Position numbers and translations under genes: made by a program
In this document: one piece after another, positions 34,289 to 43,600 of the stretch
Position numbering within the stretch: position 1 is the first letter of the stretch
Layout: each line of letters begins with the position of its first letter
The notes under the pieces: model-generated
Told to the model about the DNA's origin: nothing
The model's input: only the letters and a program-made list of their open reading frames with translations
Database searches by the model: none
Assembly (NCBI GenBank): GCA_003225005.1
Contig: QIAN01000065.1
Coordinates: 62,001-126,000 of the forward strand
Length of the DNA stretch: 64,000 nt
Direction of reading: 5' to 3'
Source of the DNA: Acidobacteriota bacterium
Lineage (GTDB): Bacteria; Acidobacteriota; Terriglobia; Terriglobales; Acidobacteriaceae

Positions 34289-34473
34289 CGGGTTGTGGGA
34301 GTGCCAGAGCGGGCTACTCCTGGAACCGTATCTGGGGGAGAGGTTCCAAAACCTCAAGCGTAATCTGAGGTACAGCCCCTGTGGATGTCAAGTATAAAAT
34401 GAAATGAAACACGAAGTGCTTCGTTCAAAGACCGAAATAACCCAGTGGGAAACCGGAGAAAACCAGGAAAAAC

Positions 34474-35079
34474 ATGATGGATCGGAACGCCGCGTGGTGT
34501 TTACTAACTGAGTTCACCCAGTCCGAAAGTTTGCGCAAGCACGCGCTCGCCGTCGAAGCGTGCATGCGCGCCTACGGTCGAAAATTCGCTGCGGGTTCGG
34601 CATCGGCTTCAACCAACGACGAAGAACTCTGGGGCATCGTCGGACTCATTCACGACTTCGATTATGAAGAATATCCCAGCCTCGATGATCATCCTTACAA
34701 GGGCAACGCCGTTCTGAAAGAGCGAGGCTGGCCAGAGGTAATCCGTCGTGCTGTGATGTCGCACGCCGAATACACAGGAGTCAGTCGGGATTCGATGATG
34801 GAGAAGGCCCTGTTCGCCTGCGACGAGCTAGCCGGATTCATCACCGCCGTCGCCCTCATCAAGCCCGGCAAGTCCCTCGCCGAGGTCGACACCAAATCAG
34901 TCAGAAAAAGAATGAAAGACAAAGCCTTCGCCCGCAAAGTCAATCGCGAGGACATCATTAACGGCGCGCTTGGACTGGGCGTGGATCTGGACGAGCACAT
35001 CGGGTTCTGTATTGAGGCGTTGAAGGGAATTGCCGGGGAGCTTGGGTTGGACGGCAGCGCCGTGAAAACAGCCTCGTAG
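34474..35079 (+). CDS. HD-domain phosphohydrolase
   Basis: A 201-aa HD-superfamily protein, probably hydrolysing a nucleotide. Metal ligands: H in LRKHALAVEACMRAYG, HD in GLIHDFDYEEYP, H in VMSHAEYTGVSRD and D in FACDELAGFITAVALIKPG. This is the YedJ/YpgQ-like lineage whose members end in KPGKSLAEVDTKSVRKRMKD. The start ATG 34474 has a weak upstream AGGAAAAAC; ATG 34477 is an alternative. It is divergent from the zinc-ribbon XRE gene. Confidence 0.88.
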   Translation: MMDRNAAWCLLTEFTQSESLRKHALAVEACMRAYGRKFAAGSASASTNDEELWGIVGLIHDFDYEEYPSLDDHPYKGNAVLKERGWPEVIRRAVMSHAEYTGVSRDSMMEKALFACDELAGFITAVALIKPGKSLAEVDTKSVRKRMKDKAFARKVNREDIINGALGLGVDLDEHIGFCIEALKGIAGELGLDGSAVKTAS

Positions 35080-35170
35080 GGGCAGCGCTAGCGGATTGCA
35101 TCCGGCCCAAGGACGATCGCCTCCCACTTGTGTGCCGGGCACGAAACCACGGGAGGGCACGGCTTCCAGC

Positions 35171-36706
35171 CTACCGCACCACTGCAGCCACCTTACCGCT
35201 CGCAATCAACTCCGCCAGCCGGGTGAAGTCTTGATACATCACGCGGTCCTTCACCATCGTCGGGCATACCGCACGGATTGCCGCGTGCGCAGCCTGTCCT
35301 CGCTTAGACGTCTTGAGCGGCGCGAGAAAGTCGAGCGCTTGCGCTACGGCCATGGCCTCAATGGCAAGCACGTTACGCGTGTTAGCGACGATGCGGGTGA
35401 GCTTCATCGCCGCCGTCATGCCCATCGAGACGTAATCTTCCTTATTGCCTGAGGTCGTGATCGAGTCTGCTGATGCGGGATGCGCCAGCACTTTGTTCTC
35501 GCTCACCAGCGAAGCGGCGGTGACCTGCGGCAGCATGAAACCGGAGTTCAGCCCCGCACCAGCCGCGAGGAATGGCGGCAGGCCTTCGTTCAGCGCAGGA
35601 TTCACCAGCCGTTCCAGGCGCCGCTCGCTGATGCCGGCTAGCGCGGTGAGAGCGATGGCAAGAAAGTCGAGCGCGAACGCCAAAGGCTGGCCGTGAAAGT
35701 TTCCGCCCGAAATAATGTCGCCTTCAGCCTGCCTGGCGTCTGTGACGAAGACCAGCGGATTGTCGACGGCAGAGTTCACTTCGACTTCGAAGACGTCGCG
35801 GCAATGCGCCAGCGTGTCGCGGGTTGCGCCGTGGACTTGCGGGATGCAGCGCAGCGAATATGCGTCCTGAACCTTGCCGCAGTCGCGATGTGATTCGCGA
35901 ATCTGGCTGCCTTCCAGCACGCGGCGCAGGTTTTCCGCACTCTTCAACTGCCCGCTGTGCGGACGGGCCTTGTGAATGCGCTCATCGAAAGCGACGTCAG
36001 TGCCCTTGAGCGCATCACAACACAGGGCGCCGAGAACATCGGCCGTGTCCACCAGAATTTCTGCGGCCAGCAGAGCCAGCGTCCCCACCGCCAGCATGCC
36101 CTGTGTGCCATTGATGAGAGAGATGGTTTCTTTTGCCTCGAGTACCAGCGGCTTTATCTGTGCCTGCTTCAGCGCGTCAGCCGCGGCGATGCGCGCGCCC
36201 TTATCGTCGATACATTCGCCTTCGCCAATCAGCGCGAGGGCCAGATGCGCCAGCGGCGCGAGATCTCCGCTTGCCCCCACGCTGCCCTGCGAAGGCACCA
36301 TGGGAGTGACGCCGCGATTGAGGAATTCACAGAGCGTATCAATCACCACCGGGCGCACGCCCGAGCAGCCCTTCGCGAGAGAGTTGGCGCGCAACAGCAT
36401 CATGGCGCGGGTCTCAGCAACGGACAGCGGCTCGCCCACTCCGGCGGCGTGCGAGCGCACCAGATTGACTTGCAGTTGGCGAATCTGGTCGCCGGCAATG
36501 CGGACGTCGCTGAGCTGGCCCACGCCGGTGGTGATGGCGTAGGCGAGCTTATTGTTCGCTACCACGGCATTCACCACGGCACGTGCGCTCTCGACCGCTT
36601 CGCGCGCGTCGGGCGCGAGGAGCACAGGACGCCGGTCACCAATCAGCGCGACTTCGCGCACCGCTTCCAGAGTGAGATCATTCCCGTTGATGTGAAGGGC
36701 TTTCAA
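35171..36706 (-). CDS. hutH: Histidine ammonia-lyase
   Basis: First step of histidine degradation: removes ammonia to give urocanate, in the cytosol. The 511 aa contain the MIO-forming Ala-Ser-Gly in GSVGASGDLAPLAHLALALIG, the inner-loop Tyr near YAITTGVGQLSDVRI, and LVNPALNEGLPPFLAAGAGLNSG. The last third has the usual SADSITTSGNKEDYVSMGM, which favours His over Phe/Tyr lyases. hutU, hutI and hutG are not adjacent. Downstream of the thioesterase on the same strand, 52 bp away. Confidence 0.95.
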   Translation of the reverse strand: MKALHINGNDLTLEAVREVALIGDRRPVLLAPDAREAVESARAVVNAVVANNKLAYAITTGVGQLSDVRIAGDQIRQLQVNLVRSHAAGVGEPLSVAETRAMMLLRANSLAKGCSGVRPVVIDTLCEFLNRGVTPMVPSQGSVGASGDLAPLAHLALALIGEGECIDDKGARIAAADALKQAQIKPLVLEAKETISLINGTQGMLAVGTLALLAAEILVDTADVLGALCCDALKGTDVAFDERIHKARPHSGQLKSAENLRRVLEGSQIRESHRDCGKVQDAYSLRCIPQVHGATRDTLAHCRDVFEVEVNSAVDNPLVFVTDARQAEGDIISGGNFHGQPLAFALDFLAIALTALAGISERRLERLVNPALNEGLPPFLAAGAGLNSGFMLPQVTAASLVSENKVLAHPASADSITTSGNKEDYVSMGMTAAMKLTRIVANTRNVLAIEAMAVAQALDFLAPLKTSKRGQAAHAAIRAVCPTMVKDRVMYQDFTRLAELIASGKVAAVVR

Positions 36707-36758
36707 AAGAGTTCCCTAATTTCTATCTTCCGCTTTCGCTTCTGCCTCGAATTGCAAT

Positions 36759-37190
36759 CTACTCTCGCAGCGCGGCGCGAAATGCGTTCAAATATTTGTC
36801 GGGCAAAACGGCGATCTTCATTTGCGGGTCGGTGACGATGTGTGTGGTCTCCCCCTCGGCCAGCAGTGTGCCATCGGACAGGCGAACCAGTTCGTAGCCA
36901 AAATGAACCACTGAATCGCGAGCGCTCTTCAGCCGCGTGCGCACCAGCACCTCTTCGTCATAACGCACCGGGGCGCGATAGCGGCAGGTGGCCTCCGCGA
37001 CGGCGATGAAACGGTTGTCTTTGCTTTCCATATCGCGGTAGGAGAAGCCCATCTGCCGCAGCAATTCGACCCGGCCCACTTCGAACCAGATGAAATGATT
37101 CGAGTGATAGACCACGCCCATCTGGTCGGTCTCGGCGTAACGCACGCGTATGCGGGTTTCATTAACGGCGGGGTGATTGTCACCACTCAT
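36759..37190 (-). CDS. YbgC/FadM-type acyl-CoA thioesterase (hot-dog fold)
   Basis: Hot-dog thioesterase of 143 aa hydrolysing acyl-CoA. Catalytic region: IRVRYAETDQMGVVYHSNHFIWFEVGR, with the Asp of ETDQMG and Tyr/His following, as in YbgC and 4-hydroxybenzoyl-CoA thioesterase. Its ATG overlaps the stop of the enoyl-CoA hydratase gene (37187-37190), so the two are translationally coupled and the enzyme probably works on CoA esters of the leucine/branched-chain route. Confidence 0.92.
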   Translation of the reverse strand: MSGDNHPAVNETRIRVRYAETDQMGVVYHSNHFIWFEVGRVELLRQMGFSYRDMESKDNRFIAVAEATCRYRAPVRYDEEVLVRTRLKSARDSVVHFGYELVRLSDGTLLAEGETTHIVTDPQMKIAVLPDKYLNAFRAALRE

Positions 37191-37969
37191 TTTCCACTCC
37201 AGCGCGGCTTGCGCTTTTCGAGAAATGATGAGACGCCTTCACGGAAATCCGCCGTATTCCGTATGGCGGCATTCTCCCGGACGGCAGCCTCGATCTGAGC
37301 GTCGAGTTCAGCACGGGCGTGATCGGTAAGCAGGCGCTTGGTGGCGTGCAAAGAAGCCGGACTGTTCTCGATGAGCAGCGCAGCCAATTCGCGAGCCTTC
37401 GCCATCAAGGTTTCCGGAGCCACGATTTCGTTGATCAGCCCGATGCGTGCCGCTTCCTCTGCTCCCACAATGCGGCCTGTAAGCAGTAGATCGCGCGCCT
37501 GTTTTTCGCCGACCTGCCGAAGCAGAAAGGTGGACACGATCGCTGGTACAAATCCAATGCGCACTTCGGTATAGCCAAACTTAGCCTCCGGTACGGCAAG
37601 GGTGAAGTCGCACAGCAGAGCAAGCCCTGTGCCACCTGCGATCGCCGCTCCATTCACCGCTGCAATGGTCACCTTAGGAAACTCATAGAGCGAGCGGAAG
37701 AGGCGAACCATGGTCTCCGAATCCGTCAGATTCTGCTCCGCAGAGCGGCCAATCAGCGCCTTCAGGTCGTCCAGGTCCATGCCCGAACAGAAGGCTTTGC
37801 CGGCGCCGGTGATAATGAGCACCTGAGCCCGCGACTTGGCGACCTGATCGAAGCCTCGAAGCAAGTCGTCCATCAACTCGAAACTGATGGCGTTGCGCTT
37901 GTCAGGCCGGTTCAGCGTGATCGTGGCCACAGCAGCGTCGTGCGCGAGTTGGATTGTGGTGTAGGACAT
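37187..37969 (-). CDS. Enoyl-CoA hydratase/isomerase (methylglutaconyl-CoA hydratase-like)
   Basis: Crotonase-fold enzyme of 260 aa. Oxyanion-hole segments are FCSGMDLDDL and AAVNGAAIAGGTGLALLCDF; the catalytic Glu region is FGYTEVRIGFVPAIVSTFLL. Full length with the C-terminal trimerisation helices. Placed between a thioesterase and HMG-CoA lyase and near a biotin-dependent carboxyltransferase, it most likely hydrates methylglutaconyl-CoA in leucine breakdown (liuC role); the sequence alone only shows the family. Confidence 0.9.
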   Translation of the reverse strand: MSYTTIQLAHDAAVATITLNRPDKRNAISFELMDDLLRGFDQVAKSRAQVLIITGAGKAFCSGMDLDDLKALIGRSAEQNLTDSETMVRLFRSLYEFPKVTIAAVNGAAIAGGTGLALLCDFTLAVPEAKFGYTEVRIGFVPAIVSTFLLRQVGEKQARDLLLTGRIVGAEEAARIGLINEIVAPETLMAKARELAALLIENSPASLHATKRLLTDHARAELDAQIEAAVRENAAIRNTADFREGVSSFLEKRKPRWSGK

Positions 37970-38056
37970 TTCAAGATCAGCAGATCACCGATGAACGAGA
38001 GCACGGCGACACTCCATCAAATGGACTCGACGTCTCTGCACATTCTCCATGGCTCC

Positions 38057-38941
38057 TCAATCCGCAGCCACCGAAGTGGTGTACCGCTTTTCTATTTCCG
38101 CCGTGGCTCGCAACAGGGTTTCCAGCGGCTTCAGCGGCGGTAATGGTGCGCCACGTTGATGCAAGGCTTCAATGACTTTTTCGGTGGCGATATTTCCTAC
38201 CAGCGCGTCCTGGGCGAAGGGACACCCGCCGAGGCCGCCCAAAGCGGAATCAAAGCGGCGGCAGCCGGCGTCGTAGGCCGCAAGAATCCTTTCGGCGGCG
38301 TGCTCGGGACGGCTGTGCAGGTGCACGCCAATCTCGAGGTAATCGTAGATTGCCATCACCGCGCCGACCAGGTCACTGATCTGCTGCGGAATAGCCAGGC
38401 CGATTGTGTCGGCAAGAGAAATCATGTGGAGATTATCCACTTCCAACAGCGCAATGGCGTCGATGACCTCGTCGACGCTCCAGGGATCACCATAGGGATT
38501 GCCGAATGCCATGGAAATATAAACCACCACGCCGAGTCCGGCAGCATCGGCTTGGTTCTGAATCTTCTCCAGTTCTTCCAAAGCGTCTTCGGCGGATTGT
38601 TTCTGATTCTTCCGCAGAAATGTCTCGGAGATGGAATACGGAAATCCCAGCGTCTTCACGGCCTGCGTCTCGATGGCCCGTTGTGCGCCCTTTTCATTGA
38701 CCACGATCCCAATGATCTCGACGTCATCCGGGGGATCGAGTTCCTTCAATACTTCTTCCGAATCTGACATTTGGGGCACAGCTTTCGGGGATACGAATGA
38801 GACGGCATCGATGTGCTTGAATCCCGCGCTAATCAGCGCCTGCAAATACGTCCGCTTAATGTCAGACGGAATTTGTCCTTTCAGCCCCTGCCAGGCGTCG
38901 CGTGGACATTCGATCAGTTTTATGGAATCCGCTCTTAGCAT
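38057..38941 (-). CDS. Hydroxymethylglutaryl-CoA lyase
   Basis: HMGL-like TIM-barrel lyase of 294 aa, cleaving HMG-CoA to acetyl-CoA and acetoacetate, the last step of leucine catabolism. The N-terminal motif is ECPRDAWQGLKGQIPSDIKR (EVGPRDGLQ in the standard form, so slightly divergent but with the catalytic Arg-Asp kept). The second metal site is in IGVHLHSRPEHAAERI, and the catalytic cysteine loop is SALGGLGGCPFAQDALVGN. It sits between the hydratase and the carboxyltransferase genes on the same strand. Confidence 0.92.
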   Translation of the reverse strand: MLRADSIKLIECPRDAWQGLKGQIPSDIKRTYLQALISAGFKHIDAVSFVSPKAVPQMSDSEEVLKELDPPDDVEIIGIVVNEKGAQRAIETQAVKTLGFPYSISETFLRKNQKQSAEDALEELEKIQNQADAAGLGVVVYISMAFGNPYGDPWSVDEVIDAIALLEVDNLHMISLADTIGLAIPQQISDLVGAVMAIYDYLEIGVHLHSRPEHAAERILAAYDAGCRRFDSALGGLGGCPFAQDALVGNIATEKVIEALHQRGAPLPPLKPLETLLRATAEIEKRYTTSVAAD

Positions 38942-39087
38942 TCAGTTCTTGGCTTTCAGCCAAAATCGGCAACGGAAACATGATCGATCGGACTACAGTC
39001 CCGCCGCCGGCGGATGCACAGCCCTTGATCAAGTCGTCGATTGCCGATTGCAAATCGAAAATCAACCACTCCGTCTACCCTGCTGAA

Positions 39088-40797
39088 TCATGTCTGCAAC
39101 ACTCCCACTTTGAACTCGGCCACGTCCGGATTCAAGGCCGCGGCTTCGAGCGCTTGCGTGATGGCCTCGCGAGTCTCCACCGGATCAATAATCTTGTCAA
39201 TCCACAGGCGAGCCGCGCCGTATCGTGGGTCGGTCTGCTCCTCGTAGGTGCGCTTGGTTGATTCGAGTAGCTCTTTGCATTCATCGTCGCTGAGGGTCTT
39301 ACCACTGCGCCGCAGTTGCTTGATCTTGATTTCGACCAATGTGTCCGCCGCCGCGTCCCCGCTCATCACGGCGTAGCGCGCCGTCGGCCAGGCAAAGAGG
39401 AAGCGCGGGTCATAGGCTTTGCCGCACATCGCATAGTGGCCGGCGCCGAACGATCCGCCGACGATCACCGTAATTTTTGGGACAACAGAATTCGATACGG
39501 CATTCACCATCTTCGCGCCCGCCTTGATGATGCCGCTCCACTCCGCGTCGCGGCCCACCATGAATCCGTTCACGTCATGAAAAAAAATCAGGGGGATGAG
39601 ATTCTGATTGCAATCCATAATGAAGCGGGCGGCTTTTTCGGCCGATTCGGTATAGATGACCCCACCAAACTCCACGCGTTTGTGGCCTTCATGGTCGATG
39701 GCTTGGGCATGCAGCTTTTGATTGGCGACGATGCCCACAGCAAAGCCTCCGATGCGCCCATAGCCGCAGACCAGCGTCTTGCCGTACTCCGCTTTGTATT
39801 CGTCGAACTGGCTGCCATCAAGCACGCGGGCCAGAATTTCCTTCATGTCATAGGGGCGCGCCGGCGACGAATCATAGATGCCATACATTTCTTCAGCTGG
39901 CAACAGCGGGTCGACCGGCTTCCTGCGGTCCCACGGCGACTGCCGGCGATAGCCCCATTTTTCAATGATGGAGCGGATGCGCGCCAGGCAGGCTTCATCG
40001 TTGGGCTCGCGGAAGTCCACGGTGCCGCTGATGGCGGAATGCATGGCCGCGCCGCCTAACTCCTCGGCGGAAACTTTTTGTCCGATGGCCGCCTGCACCA
40101 GCGCGGGGCCGGCAAGAAACAGTCCGCTGCCGTCCGTCATGAGTACGTGATCACACATCACGGGCAGATAGCCGCCGCCGGCAACGCACATACCCATGAT
40201 GGCCGCAATCTGGGGAATACCCATGGCCGACATGACGGCGTTATTGCGAAAGACGCGGCCAAAATCATCCGTGTCAGGGAAAACGTCTTCCTGAAGCGGG
40301 AGAAAAACTCCGGCAGAATCGACTAGGTAGATGGTTGGAATTCGGTTTTCGAGCGCAATGTTTTGAGCGCGGATGACCTTTTTAGAAGTCATCGGGAAGA
40401 ACGCTCCGGCCTTTACAGTGGCGTCATTGGCGATGATCATTACCAGGCGGGTTTCGATTCGAGCAAGGCCAGTGATGACTCCCGCGGCGGGTGCACCACC
40501 CCATTCTTCGTACATGCCGTGGGCCGCGAACAGTCCTAATTCGAAGAAGCTCCCTGCATCGACGAGCAGGTCAATACGCTCGCGCGCTGTCTTGCGCCCC
40601 TTGTCGTGCTGGCTTTCGACAGCTTTGGCGCCACCCCCTTCGCCGATTTTTTCCCCCTCGTTGCGCACCTGCGACATCAAATCAGCCAGAAAACGCATGT
40701 TGGCTTCGAAGCGGGCGGAAGTGGGGTCGATCTTTGTCCGCAAGACGTTAGACGTGGTGTCCGATTTCACAACAGGGGTTTCGTGACGGTCAGCCAT
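39088..40797 (-). CDS. Acyl-CoA carboxylase, carboxyltransferase subunit (methylcrotonyl-CoA type)
   Basis: Biotin-dependent carboxyltransferase of 569 aa with fused N- and C-crotonase domains (no biotin carboxylase). Seen: KGRKTARERIDLLVDAGSFFELG, the acyl-CoA pocket GGGYLPVMCDHVLMTDGSGLF.., and the carboxybiotin side GGSFGAGHYAMCGKAYDPRF. In this family size and with HMG-CoA lyase next to it, methylcrotonyl-CoA carboxylase beta (leucine route) is the best guess; propionyl-CoA is possible given the mutase genes nearby. ATG 40797 (MADRHETPVV) is preferred to the upstream ORF start. The biotin-carboxylase subunit is not in the window. Confidence 0.92.
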   Translation of the reverse strand: MADRHETPVVKSDTTSNVLRTKIDPTSARFEANMRFLADLMSQVRNEGEKIGEGGGAKAVESQHDKGRKTARERIDLLVDAGSFFELGLFAAHGMYEEWGGAPAAGVITGLARIETRLVMIIANDATVKAGAFFPMTSKKVIRAQNIALENRIPTIYLVDSAGVFLPLQEDVFPDTDDFGRVFRNNAVMSAMGIPQIAAIMGMCVAGGGYLPVMCDHVLMTDGSGLFLAGPALVQAAIGQKVSAEELGGAAMHSAISGTVDFREPNDEACLARIRSIIEKWGYRRQSPWDRRKPVDPLLPAEEMYGIYDSSPARPYDMKEILARVLDGSQFDEYKAEYGKTLVCGYGRIGGFAVGIVANQKLHAQAIDHEGHKRVEFGGVIYTESAEKAARFIMDCNQNLIPLIFFHDVNGFMVGRDAEWSGIIKAGAKMVNAVSNSVVPKITVIVGGSFGAGHYAMCGKAYDPRFLFAWPTARYAVMSGDAAADTLVEIKIKQLRRSGKTLSDDECKELLESTKRTYEEQTDPRYGAARLWIDKIIDPVETREAITQALEAAALNPDVAEFKVGVLQT

Positions 40798-40905
40798 GGT
40801 GGAAGGAGCGGAGTGATTACGGTATACCAGCGGAGAGGAAGGGCGCAAACCAGAAGCGCGAGCCTTCAGCACTGAGCATTCAGTCCGTTAAACGTCTTTT
40901 CCATC

Positions 40906-41487
40906 TTACGAAATTCCTAGTCGTGCAACGGCTTGCTTTTCCGGGAGTGGACAGACAACGTCTACCACCCCCATGCGTAATGCCTGTTTCGCCGTGATTC
41001 TTTCCGCGGCTACGAACATTTCGAGGGCGCGGGCCCTTCCGATCAATCTTGGCAGCCTTTGCGTGCCGCCCCATCCGGTGACCAGGCCGAGTGCCGCTCC
41101 GCGGTGTCCGAATAGCGCATGGGGTGCGGCGAAGCGACGGTGGCACGCGAGCGCCAGGTCAAGTCCGCCGCCCATGCAGTGCCCGGAGACGACGGCGTAC
41201 ACCGGGGCAGGGAAGTGCTCGATTTCATTCATCAATGTCTGCCCTATTTTTGAAAACTCGTAGGCTTCGGGACCGGACAGGCGTGAAATCTCATTCAAGT
41301 CCGCACCCACGGAGAAAAAGTTTGAATTTCCCGCAATGATCAATGGCTGATCTCGGCTTGCCAGTTCGCGAACCGTCTCGGTCAATGCCAGCATGCACGA
41401 GTGGGTTAACCGGTTCATGCCGTCGGCCGAGGTCAGGCGCAGCAGGCGTCCACCGTTGAGCGGCTCGATTTTGAACGGGCGAGACAA
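40906..41487 (-). CDS. Short enoyl-CoA hydratase/isomerase family protein
   Basis: Crotonase-fold protein of only 193 aa against about 260 for the family. The oxyanion segments FSVGADLNEISRL and YAVVSGHCMGGGLDLALACHRRF and the pocket FGHRGAALGLVTGWGGTQRLPRLIG are present, but the final ~60 residues with the trimerisation helices are missing. The Glu at the first catalytic position is replaced (GHRGAALGLVTG). It may be an inactive or atypical member, or truncated at its 3' end. Same strand as the leucine-type genes, 108 bp before the carboxyltransferase start. Confidence 0.82.
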   Translation of the reverse strand: MSRPFKIEPLNGGRLLRLTSADGMNRLTHSCMLALTETVRELASRDQPLIIAGNSNFFSVGADLNEISRLSGPEAYEFSKIGQTLMNEIEHFPAPVYAVVSGHCMGGGLDLALACHRRFAAPHALFGHRGAALGLVTGWGGTQRLPRLIGRARALEMFVAAERITAKQALRMGVVDVVCPLPEKQAVARLGIS

Positions 41488-41541
41488 TGATTTGAGGAGG
41501 TTGAAGTTTTAAAATTGGTGAGCCAGCGGCGACGAGGCTGG

Positions 41542-42273
41542 CTAGACCCCCTTCTCGATCCATTCTGCGAGAGTACAGCCGTCTTCCTCCAGTAAGAACG
41601 TTCCCACGCCGAAACATTCGCCGAAGAGGCGGTTTGATTCCCTGTCGCGGGCGGCGCGAGGAATCCATTGCTTGCCAACTTGATATTGGGCCGCGGTGAA
41701 CCACTTCTGCGGCAGCACTTGCACCAACCCCGCCTGCAGGTAAAAAACGAACAACGCGAAAGCAGGATGGTCACTGCTCAACGCCTTGTAACTGGTGGGT
41801 ACAATCAGCTCATCCACGGTGGCGAGTTCCGGCGGCACTTCGATCTGGTGCATGCCCGGCGGCTGCGTGCAGGGCACTTCAAAATCTGCCAAAGGGGCGG
41901 ACGCGGAATAAATGCGGTCGGTGGATTGCTTGAACCACCCTGCAATCTCCGCGAGCGAAAATGACTTTAATTGATCAAGGTCGAAACAGGTTAGGCGAAT
42001 GCTGCTTGCTTCAGGACACCAGATCCCGAGATGGTGGGGCGGCACCGGAAACGGTCGGCAATAGGTATTGAAGGCGAGGCGCGGCTGGTCCGGTTCCTGC
42101 TCCAGCGCCAGCGTGATCAGATAGGCGACCGGACCTTGATCGCCGTGATGGGTCCAGACGAAACGTTGTCCGCGAAGCGAACGGAAGGCTGGAAAGCTCT
42201 TCCAGTACCACGGGGTAGGACCGATGGTGCGTTCAAGTTGCTGCCGGAGAGTAGTGAGGTTGGGAGCTGGCAT
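41542..42273 (-). CDS. Hypothetical protein, 243 aa
   Basis: Not recognised. Starts best at ATG 42273 (MPAPNLTTLRQQLERTIG); the track start is a TTG four codons upstream. Soluble, no signal peptide or membrane helix, rich in aromatic residues and proline (PTPWYWKSFPAFRSLRGQRF, PPHHLGIWCPEASSIRLTCF). No catalytic motif seen. It lies in the run of minus-strand acyl-CoA genes between the short crotonase and the cobalamin subunit, which may or may not be meaningful. Confidence 0.72.
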   Translation of the reverse strand: MPAPNLTTLRQQLERTIGPTPWYWKSFPAFRSLRGQRFVWTHHGDQGPVAYLITLALEQEPDQPRLAFNTYCRPFPVPPHHLGIWCPEASSIRLTCFDLDQLKSFSLAEIAGWFKQSTDRIYSASAPLADFEVPCTQPPGMHQIEVPPELATVDELIVPTSYKALSSDHPAFALFVFYLQAGLVQVLPQKWFTAAQYQVGKQWIPRAARDRESNRLFGECFGVGTFLLEEDGCTLAEWIEKGV

Positions 42274-42308
42274 GGAAGAATGCAAAAGCTGATCTTGCGC
42301 ACAGCGAT

Positions 42309-42725
42309 TCAGGCCTGCGGAACCGCGTGTCCCTTCACGTTGGCGCGGATGAATTTGACGATATCGTCCATGGCCGTGCCGGGCTGGAAAACCGCGGCCA
42401 CGCCGGCTTGCTTGAGCGCCCCAATATCCTGGTCGGGGATAATGCCCCCGACGAGTACAAGAACATCGTCCATCTTGTTTTGCTTGAGCAGGTCTAGAAC
42501 GCGCGGCACGATGGCGTTGTGAGCTCCGGAAAGAATCGAGAGTCCAATCACCTGCACGTCTTCTTGCAGGGATGCGTTCACAATCATTTCCGGTGTCTGT
42601 CGCAGGCCGGTATAAATCACTTCCATGCCGGCGTCCCGCAGCGCGCGCGCAATTACTTTAGCCCCGCGGTCGTGGCCGTCGAGGCCGGGTTTGGCCACCA
42701 GGACGCGGATTTTGGGATCTGACAT
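42309..42725 (-). CDS. Cobalamin-binding small subunit of an acyl-CoA mutase
   Basis: Stand-alone B12-binding domain of 138 aa from the methylmalonyl-CoA mutase family. It carries the D-x-H-x2-G cobalt-ligand motif in [38 protein letters not shown] and the loop [20 protein letters not shown]. It must work with the separate large subunit at 45465-47279, 2.7 kb upstream on the same strand, in adenosylcobalamin-dependent carbon-skeleton rearrangement (methylmalonyl-CoA to succinyl-CoA, or isobutyryl-CoA). Confidence 0.94.
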   Translation of the reverse strand: MSDPKIRVLVAKPGLDGHDRGAKVIARALRDAGMEVIYTGLRQTPEMIVNASLQEDVQVIGLSILSGAHNAIVPRVLDLLKQNKMDDVLVLVGGIIPDQDIGALKQAGVAAVFQPGTAMDDIVKFIRANVKGHAVPQA

Positions 42726-42804
42726 CGGCTTTCATTTAACCACAGTGGGCACGGAGGCGCACAGGGTGACGTCACCCGCATTTGATCGCAGGCTTTGGTT
42801 GGAT

Positions 42805-43404
42805 TCAAACCGTCTTGATGTCCAGACTCCGCCACAAATACCAGCACGCGATGGAGCGGTACGGCTCCCAGCATTTGGCGACCTTCTCCATGTCTTTCGG
42901 TTTGGGCAGTTTGCGCTTTTTGTAGTGCTTCTTGACCGCCACCTGGACGCCGTAGTCGCCTGTAGGCAGCACGTTGGGGCGGCGTAACGAAAACATGAGA
43001 AACATGTGCGCCGTCCACACGCCGATGCCTTTCACCTGCGTAAGATGTTCGATTACTTCCTCATCGGACGCATCGGCCAGCCGTGCGAAATCAAGTAACC
43101 CACCGTGCGTTTTCGCCGCCAGATCTTTCAAATACGCTGATTTCTGCTTGGATAGCCCGACCCCGCGCATCTGCTGGTCTGTCAGTTTCAGAATTCCTTC
43201 CGGCGTCAGCGGATCACCGGCCAACGCGGCGAATCGTTTGAAGATCGTGACCGCGGCCTTGCCATTCAACTGCTGATACACGATCGCCTCGGCCACGCTG
43301 GAGAACTCGGGCGGACCAAACTCCATACGGCAGGGCCCCACCCGCTCGATAATGGCGCGGAGGACAGGGTCGGATTTCTTAAGGTGCATGACCGCTCTTC
43401 GCAT
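42805..43404 (-). CDS. DNA-3-methyladenine glycosylase II-like (AlkA, HhH-GPD)
   Basis: Base-excision repair glycosylase of 199 aa. The helix-hairpin-helix and Gly/Pro-Asp loop are LTQVKGIGVWTAHMFLMFSL and VLPTGDYGVQVAVKKHY, with the catalytic Asp in PTGDYG. Compact AlkA form without the N-terminal TBP-like domain, and without the Cys cluster of MutY/Nth. A likely start is ATG 43404 or the internal ATG of MHLKKSDPVL. It lies between metabolic genes without functional link. Confidence 0.9.
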   Translation of the reverse strand: MRRAVMHLKKSDPVLRAIIERVGPCRMEFGPPEFSSVAEAIVYQQLNGKAAVTIFKRFAALAGDPLTPEGILKLTDQQMRGVGLSKQKSAYLKDLAAKTHGGLLDFARLADASDEEVIEHLTQVKGIGVWTAHMFLMFSLRRPNVLPTGDYGVQVAVKKHYKKRKLPKPKDMEKVAKCWEPYRSIACWYLWRSLDIKTV

Positions 43405-43600
43405 GGTTCACAAAGTTATCACAAGCGCTGACCTGAGGCGAATAAAAAACGAACTTCCCCTCCCCCTCCATACATTCCCGCAAGCGAACCCCCCATTTGC
43501 TGAGCCAGGAAACTGCGCGGCAGCGGCTGCGGTCGCCAGAAATGCGCCACACGTCACCCCGTCGGATGCCTGTCCTGCCCTGATCTTCTTTCGGGTTTCC

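Noticed and set aside
39316-40059. 247-aa plus-strand ORF opposite the carboxyltransferase
   Set aside because: Antisense shadow with low-quality His/Arg-rich sequence.
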